The notes beneath the pieces were generated by a model. That model searched no databases, was not told the DNA's origin, and saw nothing but the letters and a program-made list of their open reading frames with translations. A DNA stretch of 8,608 nucleotides, taken from positions 1 through 8,608 of the forward strand of contig JAISNE010000233.1 in the NCBI GenBank assembly GCA_031276375.1, given 5' to 3'. This document shows, piece after piece, positions 1 to 6,185 of this stretch. A program made the position numbers and the translations under genes. The stretch's first letter is position 1; each line of letters opens with the position of its first letter. Origin of the DNA: Accumulibacter sp. Lineage in GTDB: Bacteria > Pseudomonadota > Gammaproteobacteria > Burkholderiales > Rhodocyclaceae.

Positions 1-44
1 GCCTGCTTTTCTTGCGGGCGATGTTTCAAACCGGGATCGGTTTT

Positions 45-79
45 ACGTGGAAGGCAAGCTCCCGTGGGATGTTCCACGT
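45..79. repeat. Inverted repeat upstream of comEC
   Basis: Perfect 8-bp arms ACGTGGAA (45-52) and TTCCACGT (72-79) separated by 19 nt, ending 49 nt before the comEC start. It could be an operator for a dimeric regulator or a hairpin in the comEC leader. Nothing ties it to a known regulator, and no convincing -35/-10 pair was found in 1-128. A weaker 6-bp stem (1-6 with 14-19, one G-T pair) lies at the window edge and lacks a T-tract. The rest of 1-128 shows nothing recognisable. Confidence 0.35.
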
Positions 80-118
80 TTCACCTTTCACTCGATCGCG
101 TTTCATTCAGCTTCGTCC

Positions 119-123
119 GGAGG
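119..123 (+). promoter_or_regulatory. Ribosome binding site of comEC
   Basis: GGAGG five nucleotides before the ATG at 129. It decides the start in favour of 129 over the in-frame ATG at 12, which has no comparable purine-rich site visible before it in the window. Confidence 0.75.
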
Positions 124-128
124 GTCGA

Positions 129-2537
129 ATGCGCGGCGCCATCCTGGCCTTTGCGGCGGGAATCCTGTTCTTGCAGTGGCAAGCCGTCCTGCCCGGCCGG
201 GCGGCCGTGTCGGCATGCCTGGTCCTGGGGCTTGGCGGTCTGTTCCTTGCGCCGCGCCGCGCCGGCATGGTTTCGCGCGGCGTTCTGCTGTGCGCCTGCG
301 CGCTGCTGGGGTTCGCCTGGGCAGCCTGGCGCGCGGAATGCCGCTTGGCCGATCAGCTTCCCAGGGACTGGGAGGTCCGGGATATCCAGTTGTCCGGGGT
401 CGTGGCGGCCTTGCCGCAGCGCTTCGAGCGCGGCGAGCGTTTCGCTTTCGACGTCGAATCGGTGACGACGCCCGGCGCCCGCGTTCCGCGACGCATTCTC
501 CTGTCGTGGTACCGCGCCTGGGACGACGCCGGCGAGAATGAGGACGCGGCGGGCAAAGAGGAAAATGCCGCCCGGAACCTGCGTCCCGGCGAGCGATGGC
601 GATTCACCGTGCGCCTGAAACGTCCGCACGGCAACGCCAACCCGCACGGCTTCGACTACGAGGCGTGGCTGCTCGAACGCGGTTTCCGGGCGACCGGCAC
701 GGTGCGCGCGCGCGACGAGGCGGCGCGGCTGGACGAGTTCGTCTGGCGTCCCGGCTACGCCGTCGAGCGGATGCGCGATGCGCTGCGGCAGCGATTTCGC
801 GCCACTCTGCCGGAGGCGCCTTACGCCGGCGTGCTGATCGCGCTGGCGATCGGCGACCAGCGCGCCATCCCCGGCGCGCAGTGGGAGATGTTCAGGCGCA
901 CCGGCATAACGCATCTGATCAGCATTTCCGGACTGCATGTGACGATGCTCGCCGCCCTGTGCGCGGTGCTGGCGAACGCCCTGTGGCGGCGCGGCGAGCG
1001 CCTGATGCTGTGGCTGCCGGCGCAGAAGGCCGCCGTCGCCATCGGCTGGCTGGCCGCCCTGGCGTACACCGTGCTGGCCGGTTTCGAGGTGCCCGCCCAG
1101 CGCACCCTGTACATGCTCAGCGTCGTCGTGCTGGCGCTGTGCTCCGGACGCAATCTCGGCGTCATCCGCACGCTGCTGCTGGCCTTGCTGGCCGTGCTGA
1201 TCTTCGATCCCTGGGCGGTTCTGGCGGTGGGTTTCTGGCTGTCGTTCGGCGCCGTCGCGGTGCTTTTCTTCGTCGGCGCGGCGCGAGTGGGGGAAAATCC
1301 GCGCGAAACGGAGGGCGCGCGCCGCTGGCAAGCCGGACTCCGGCAATGGGGCGCGGCGCAATGGGCGGTCACGCTCGGCGGCCTGCCTTTGCTGCTGCTG
1401 TTCTTCCAGCAGTTTTCGCTGGTGTCGCCGCTGGCCAACGCCGTGGCGATCCCGGTGGTGAGCTTTGCCGTCACGCCGCTGGCGCTGATCTACGTCCTGA
1501 TTCCCTGGCCGCCCGTGCTGCATTTCGATCACTGGCTGCTGGCGCGGCTGATGGATTTGCTTGGCTGGCTGGCCGATTGGCCGGTCTGGCAGCAGCCGGC
1601 GCCGCCGTCATGGAGCGTGCCGCTGGCGTTGGCGGGAGTGATTTGGCTGCTGTTGCCGCGCGGTTTCCCGGCGCGCTGGCTGGGCCTTTGTCTGCTGGCG
1701 CCCATGCTGGCGATGCCGCCGGCGCGGCCGCCTCCCGGCGAGGCGTGGGTCGACGTGCTCGACGTGGGCCAGGGACTGGCCGTCCTGGTGCGCACGGCGG
1801 AACACGCGCTGCTTTACGATACCGGCCCGCGTTACGGCGGCGAGAGCAACGCCGGGCAGCGCATCGTCGTTCCGTTCCTGCGCGCCGTCGGCGTGGCGCG
1901 GCTGGACGCGCTCGTCGTATCGCACCGCGACAAGGATCATGCGGGCGGAATGGAGGCCGTGCGGGCGCACGGAGCGGTCGCGCGCTTCCTGACCTCGATC
2001 GCCGGTATCGGCGCCGAGCCTTGCGTGGCGGGACAATCCTGGGAATGGGACGGCGTCCGCTTCGCCATCCTGCATCCCCTGGAGAGCGATTACGTGGACC
2101 GGGCCAAACAGCCCAACAGCATGAGTTGCGTTCTGCGCGTATGGAACGATGGCGGCGGCGTCCTGCTCGCCGGCGATGTCGAGGCGCGCGACGAGCGGGT
2201 GCTGACCGCTCGCGCCGGCGGGCAGTTGCGCAATGACGTGCTGGTGGTCCCGCACCACGGCGGACGCGGCTCGTCGTCGCCCGTATTCGTCGCGGCGGTC
2301 GCGCCGCGCAACGCCGTATTCTCGGCCGGCTACCGCAACGGCTTCGGTCACCCGCGCGCGGAAGTGCTCGAACGCTACGCCGCCAGCCGACAGTGGCGCA
2401 CCGACCGGGACGGCGCCGTGCGCGTGATCCTGGGCGCGGAAACGCGGATTTCAGTTTGGCGGGCGGAACGGCCGCGTTATTGGCACGATGGAGAGGTTTT
2501 CCAGCCCGAAGTACGACACTATTTTACAAGTGACTGA
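129..2537 (+). CDS. comEC: ComEC/Rec2 family DNA internalization channel protein
   Basis: Inner-membrane channel that carries one strand of incoming DNA into the cytoplasm during natural transformation. The product is 802 residues from the ATG at 129, normal for a full three-domain ComEC. Residues ~1-190 form an N-terminal region with membrane segments followed by a soluble OB-fold-like part. Residues ~220-500 are the polytopic Competence domain with the signature HLISISGLHV at 262-271. From ~540 there is a metallo-beta-lactamase-like domain: VLDVGQG at ~543-549, the metal motif SHRDKDH with H599, D601, D603 and H604, then AGD with D683 and PHHGG with H709/H710. All expected metal-binding positions are present, so the domain looks nuclease-competent. 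An in-frame ATG at 12 exists, but 129 is preferred because GGAGG lies 5 nt before it and the hydrophobic N-terminus begins there. The last ~16 residues after RYWH look like a non-family tail. The gene is convergent with the defence operon. Confidence 0.95.
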   Translation: MRGAILAFAAGILFLQWQAVLPGRAAVSACLVLGLGGLFLAPRRAGMVSRGVLLCACALLGFAWAAWRAECRLADQLPRDWEVRDIQLSGVVAALPQRFERGERFAFDVESVTTPGARVPRRILLSWYRAWDDAGENEDAAGKEENAARNLRPGERWRFTVRLKRPHGNANPHGFDYEAWLLERGFRATGTVRARDEAARLDEFVWRPGYAVERMRDALRQRFRATLPEAPYAGVLIALAIGDQRAIPGAQWEMFRRTGITHLISISGLHVTMLAALCAVLANALWRRGERLMLWLPAQKAAVAIGWLAALAYTVLAGFEVPAQRTLYMLSVVVLALCSGRNLGVIRTLLLALLAVLIFDPWAVLAVGFWLSFGAVAVLFFVGAARVGENPRETEGARRWQAGLRQWGAAQWAVTLGGLPLLLLFFQQFSLVSPLANAVAIPVVSFAVTPLALIYVLIPWPPVLHFDHWLLARLMDLLGWLADWPVWQQPAPPSWSVPLALAGVIWLLLPRGFPARWLGLCLLAPMLAMPPARPPPGEAWVDVLDVGQGLAVLVRTAEHALLYDTGPRYGGESNAGQRIVVPFLRAVGVARLDALVVSHRDKDHAGGMEAVRAHGAVARFLTSIAGIGAEPCVAGQSWEWDGVRFAILHPLESDYVDRAKQPNSMSCVLRVWNDGGGVLLAGDVEARDERVLTARAGGQLRNDVLVVPHHGGRGSSSPVFVAAVAPRNAVFSAGYRNGFGHPRAEVLERYAASRQWRTDRDGAVRVILGAETRISVWRAERPRYWHDGEVFQPEVRHYFTSD

Positions 2538-2662
2538 TTTCACAAGAAAAGACCTCGAACGGCGTTTCGCAATCGAAGTATCTCCGTGAGCGCCGGTCAA
2601 GTGGGTAGATGGCTCGGCTCGCTGGAATGGATACCCGGAGCGTATCGGTTCCCTTCAAAACG
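2538..2662. other. Convergent intergenic region between comEC and the helicase gene
   Basis: This 125-nt gap separates the comEC stop from the stop of the helicase gene. I see no strong stem followed by a T-run in either direction, so no intrinsic terminator can be called. The only stem found is a 5-bp one, GATAC (2630-2634) with GTATC (2642-2646). Read on the minus strand, about 2524-2601 has a short open stretch whose wording resembles the C-terminal end of IS30-type transposases. It has no start and is too short to call a gene. The gap probably contains the left junction of the inserted cassette. Confidence 0.5.
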
Positions 2663-4921
2663 CTATTCAGGAATATCCTGGGCCGTGGCGGTCACATTGC
2701 GTAGTACATCAGCCGTGCGCCGAGCTTCGACGAGATCGAGGTGCTGCGATGCGAACGATTTTCTGAGCATTTCTTCCGGCATCGCCCAGTCCCACTTTTT
2801 ACGCGCAATGTTTTTCACGCCAGCCAGAAGAGCCACGGGGTCCAGGTCGGTCATTTCGGCGATTTCCGCAAGCGCGTCGTGAAGCCGGTCGATGGAAACA
2901 TTGCTTACCGACAGAAAAATGCCTCTGTTGGTTGCGGCCAATCCCATCCTCCTCAACAGCATCGTTAGCCCGTCATTCACCCAGTCTCCCCGCCAGGTGA
3001 ACAACATCGCATCGTTGCCGCGCTGAGATATCTGAACCGTATCCAGATTTGCGCGACGGTAAAAATCCCTCGCTTCGGTCAAGAGCGCTGTGGCTCCCTG
3101 GTCAAGGAACGGCATTACCTCCGCTCCACGGAGCACATCACGCATCTCTTGCCGCACTTCGTCGTGAACCATGGGACAACTTCCTTTACCAAAGGACGGG
3201 GGGCTTCCTCCCTTGTCGGGGCTTACGACGATGAGCTTTTTCCCGGCATCCACGTCCATCACGCGCCAGCGCCGTCCTGCAAAAATGATGTACTGGCCGG
3301 GAAACAACATATGCGCCACAGGCAAGGCGCCAAGTGTCCGCCCTTCGCAGAGGAGGCGGAACTCCTCCTCGGTGGCAAACACGGCGTAGAAGTCGTAGTG
3401 GTTAACCAGCTTCTCGCCCAATTCGCCGTGCAGCAGCAAGCCCGAGCCATCTTGCGTCAGGAGTCGTTTCTCGCCCATGTGCCGGAGCAGAAGCACGAAA
3501 TCATCGCGGTCAAACCCTCCGAACGGGCCGTCCTTCACCAAGGTCGCCCACAGTTCCCCGGCCGTGGCGCCACCGCGTTCGGCGATGACAGAGAGAATCT
3601 GCTGGATGAGGGTTGAACCGTGCAGACCTTTGACCCGTGAAGGCTCAAACCATCCGCGGACAAGGAGCCGCACCATCGCGATCGACTGCACGAGATCCTC
3701 GCGGATACAGTCGGAGAGAGAGGACCCCGGATTGATTTCATGTTCGATGCAGTATCCCCGGAGGATGGCGGCTTCCCCCTGGCGACGGCCGGAACGTCCC
3801 AGGCGCTGCCGCAGGCTGGCAACGGACGGTGGAGGCCCGACCTGGCAAACGCTCTTGACCGCGCCGATGTCGATACCGAGTTCCAGAGTAGTCGTGCATA
3901 TGGCAGTGACCGGCCGCGCCCCCTCCTTGAGCGCCTGTTCCGCGTCCTCACGGAATTCCTTTGAGAGGCTGCCGTGATGTGCCCAAAATTCGTTGGGAAC
4001 ACCATCGCGTTCGCAGTAGCGACGCAGCAGATCGGTATAGATTTCAACCTCTTTCCGGCTGTTTGGAAAGACCAGATTGTTCGTCCCCCGGAGCACCTTG
4101 TAGAGATGGGCCGCCACTTCCATGGTAGCGCTCAGCGGCTGATCGTCGGCTTCGTGGTTCTCGCCGTCCTTGCCATCGACCTTGGCGGGTTTTTCGAGGT
4201 AGCCCTTGATGAGCACCTTCAGTTCTTGCCCGCCGCCCGCCGAATTGACGATTTCGACCGACGCGCTTTCCCCTGGGCGAAGAAATTGCGCGGCAAGTCT
4301 CATGTCGCCAAGGGTGGCTGAGAGTCCCACACGCGGCAGCCGCCGCCCGATGGCCCGCTCTACCCGGTGAAGGAGAGACTGGAGCTGTTTCCCCCGCTCG
4401 GAACCGATGAAGGCATGCAATTCATCGACGACGACATAGCATAGTTTCGCCATCAGCCCTGGCATCGCCGTTCCCCGACACACGAACAGCGCCTCAAGGG
4501 ATTCCGGCGTGATGAGGAGCACGCCTTTCGGGTTCTTCATGAACGTATGTTTTCGGCTGGCGGCGACATCGCCGTGCCAGGCCACAACCGGGATATCGAG
4601 AGATTCGCACAGTCCGGCCAGCCGTCCCCATTGGTCGTTGATCAGAGCCTTCAGCGGACTGATATAAAGTACCGAGCCGATTTCCGGCCCGTGGCGGAGC
4701 ATGTGCGTGAGAATAGGGAGGAACGCGGCCTCCGTTTTGCCCGCAGCGGTTGCCGCCGCCACGATAACGTCGCGGTCGGCATCGATCAGCGCGGGAATCG
4801 CCCTTTCCTGCACGTCACGCAGCGCGGTCCATTTCTCACTCCATATCCAGCGCTGGATGCGTTCATCCAGCAGACCGAAGCCTCGCGAATCAAAGCTTGA
4901 AGCTGGCGAGTCCGTCGTCAT
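2663..4921 (-). CDS. sngC: Shango-type Lhr-like superfamily 2 DEAD/DEAH helicase (SngC)
   Basis: ATP-dependent nucleic-acid helicase, third gene of the operon, 752 residues. RecA domain 1 shows a Q-motif-like WTALRDVQ (31-38), Walker A ATAAGKT (57-63), the box II DELH (166-169) and SAT (201-203). RecA domain 2 has LVFPNSRKE (283-291), TTLELGIDIG (344-353) and the arginine-finger motif QRLGRSGRR (372-380), so all catalytic motifs are intact. A charged, probably flexible insert (~247-265) separates the two lobes. A winged-helix-like stretch (~436-500) and an Lhr-type C-terminal part, ending in the family-like WAMPEEMLRKSFA (712-724), follow. No nuclease domain is visible. The start is forced: an in-frame TAG lies at 4928-4930, just before the ATG. 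The first 32 nt overlap the end of the ATPase gene and no good ribosome binding site is present, so translation probably depends on coupling. The helicase class is certain. The system name follows from the neighbours. BREX BrxHI is a related helicase and the main alternative label. Confidence 0.9.
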   Translation of the reverse strand: MTTDSPASSFDSRGFGLLDERIQRWIWSEKWTALRDVQERAIPALIDADRDVIVAAATAAGKTEAAFLPILTHMLRHGPEIGSVLYISPLKALINDQWGRLAGLCESLDIPVVAWHGDVAASRKHTFMKNPKGVLLITPESLEALFVCRGTAMPGLMAKLCYVVVDELHAFIGSERGKQLQSLLHRVERAIGRRLPRVGLSATLGDMRLAAQFLRPGESASVEIVNSAGGGQELKVLIKGYLEKPAKVDGKDGENHEADDQPLSATMEVAAHLYKVLRGTNNLVFPNSRKEVEIYTDLLRRYCERDGVPNEFWAHHGSLSKEFREDAEQALKEGARPVTAICTTTLELGIDIGAVKSVCQVGPPPSVASLRQRLGRSGRRQGEAAILRGYCIEHEINPGSSLSDCIREDLVQSIAMVRLLVRGWFEPSRVKGLHGSTLIQQILSVIAERGGATAGELWATLVKDGPFGGFDRDDFVLLLRHMGEKRLLTQDGSGLLLHGELGEKLVNHYDFYAVFATEEEFRLLCEGRTLGALPVAHMLFPGQYIIFAGRRWRVMDVDAGKKLIVVSPDKGGSPPSFGKGSCPMVHDEVRQEMRDVLRGAEVMPFLDQGATALLTEARDFYRRANLDTVQISQRGNDAMLFTWRGDWVNDGLTMLLRRMGLAATNRGIFLSVSNVSIDRLHDALAEIAEMTDLDPVALLAGVKNIARKKWDWAMPEEMLRKSFASQHLDLVEARRTADVLRNVTATAQDIPE

Positions 4922-6185
4922 CGTGGACTATCTTGTCCGCCTCGCCGCCGCGGTCCCGCGCCACCTCGACGCGCCCGAGCAGTTCCTTCCAGTCGGCGGA
5001 CGGATGCTGCTCAAGGATGGCCAGCAGATTGATGAAGGCCGTAATGGTGGTTCTCGGCGTGCGGAAATAGGCATCGCCGAGCCGCTGCGAGCAATGCAGC
5101 ATGAACGCGGGAATCGCTTCGTCGGGCACAAGGTATTTGGCTGGATCGCCCGAGGCATAGACGTGCCGGACTTTTTGCAACAGCACGTAGAAGTCCTCGG
5201 AGGTCAGATTCTCCAGGTGCAGCACAGGTCCCGAGTAGTCGACCATGCCGGCTTTGGCAAAGGTGTTTTCCGCGAGACGGGACTGCAGCGCCGCATAACT
5301 GTAGAGGCCGCGGCGTGTATCCGTCAGGAATTCGGGGGTGCCTCCCAGGACGATTCCCAGACATTCGGCCGAGCCTTGAAGTGAATCGTTGAGAATGTGC
5401 AGGATTTGTTCGTAGTTGGCGTTGCGCGCCTGCGTGTTCGAGAGTTTGTACAGGTTCACCATTTCGTCGAGGCAGACCAACAGTCCGCTGTAACCCGCCA
5501 ACTGGATGAACCGGGCAAGCAACTTCAGTTGGTCGTAAATGGACGCATCGTCGATGATGGTGCGTACCCCAAGCGCTGCGCGCGCCTCGGTCTTTGTCGT
5601 GAACTCGCCCCGCAACCAGCGGATGGCATCGGTCTTGAGTTGTTCGTTACCCTCGTCGAAACCACGGCAGTAGGCGGTGATGACCTCCGCGAAATCGTAA
5701 CCATTGACCATCTCGACCAGATGACCGAGCCGCTCCCGGATCACGGTTTCGCTCGATTCGCCGCTCGCCTTGGCCTTGGATTTCGCCTGGGAAATGAATT
5801 TTTCGACGATCCCCGGCAACGCGCCGCCGTCCAGTTTCGTCCGGGTCGACAGGTTCTTCGCCAATTCGGCGTACAGCGACCGGGCCTGGCCGCCGGTAGC
5901 GTGAAGCCGCCGGTCAGCGGTCAGATCCGCGTGCATGGTGACGAGTTTCTTCTGTATGGCAATGGCGCGAACCAGATTCAAAAAGAAGGTTTTTCCCGAA
6001 CCGTACTCGCCGATAACGATTCGGAAACCGGAGCCCGAGTCAGCGATTCTGTCGATATCTTTCGACAACGCTTCGAGTTCCCTGACCCGCCCCACCTGAA
6101 TCAGGTGCTGGCCGATGCGCGGGACGACTCCGGCGCGAAGGGGTTGGATGACGGCATCGCGGTCTCGCGCGCGAATTGTGCTCAT
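4890..6185 (-). CDS. sngB: Shango-type P-loop ATPase, DUF2791-like (SngB)
   Basis: AAA-like ATPase of 431 residues, second gene of the operon. Walker A is GEYGSGKT (59-66) and Walker B is LLVCLDE (235-241). A sensor-like segment IVLGGTPEF (278-286) comes next, and the family-typical [18 protein letters not shown] (289-306) carries candidate arginine-finger residues. This layout matches the DUF2791/BrxD-like ATPase group that also occurs in BREX loci. No membrane segment, nuclease or DNA-modifying domain is seen, so the protein is cytoplasmic and probably acts as an ATP-driven switch or loader for the helicase; that role is inferred. The ATG shares the 4-nt overlap ATGA with the stop of the upstream TerB gene, and GGAGG lies 10 nt upstream. 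Its last 32 nt overlap the helicase gene. The family assignment rests on motifs, and the name SngB on the three-gene context. Confidence 0.88.
   Translation of the reverse strand: MSTIRARDRDAVIQPLRAGVVPRIGQHLIQVGRVRELEALSKDIDRIADSGSGFRIVIGEYGSGKTFFLNLVRAIAIQKKLVTMHADLTADRRLHATGGQARSLYAELAKNLSTRTKLDGGALPGIVEKFISQAKSKAKASGESSETVIRERLGHLVEMVNGYDFAEVITAYCRGFDEGNEQLKTDAIRWLRGEFTTKTEARAALGVRTIIDDASIYDQLKLLARFIQLAGYSGLLVCLDEMVNLYKLSNTQARNANYEQILHILNDSLQGSAECLGIVLGGTPEFLTDTRRGLYSYAALQSRLAENTFAKAGMVDYSGPVLHLENLTSEDFYVLLQKVRHVYASGDPAKYLVPDEAIPAFMLHCSQRLGDAYFRTPRTTITAFINLLAILEQHPSADWKELLGRVEVARDRGGEADKIVHDDDGLASFKL

Noticed and set aside
12..128. Upstream in-frame ATG at 12 as the comEC start
   Set aside because: The extra 39 residues are not family-like, and GGAGG stands directly before the ATG at 129.
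81..1532. Long minus-strand open frame of about 483 codons opposite comEC
   Set aside because: Low-complexity Gln/Arg/His-rich translation, antisense to conserved ComEC sequence; a shadow frame.
596..2236. 546-codon plus-strand frame inside comEC
   Set aside because: Ala/Arg-rich out-of-frame translation of comEC with no domain; the comEC frame carries all family motifs.
2630..2646. GATAC...GTATC stem as a terminator for the helicase gene
   Set aside because: Only 5 bp with a 7-nt loop and no T-run on either strand.
2663..6185. BREX-like locus, because a DUF2791-type ATPase (BrxD-like) and an Lhr-like helicase (BrxHI-like) are adjacent
   Set aside because: No PglX methyltransferase, PglZ phosphatase, PglW kinase or BrxC-like protein is present, and the first gene is a TerB_N/TerB_C protein, which fits Shango.
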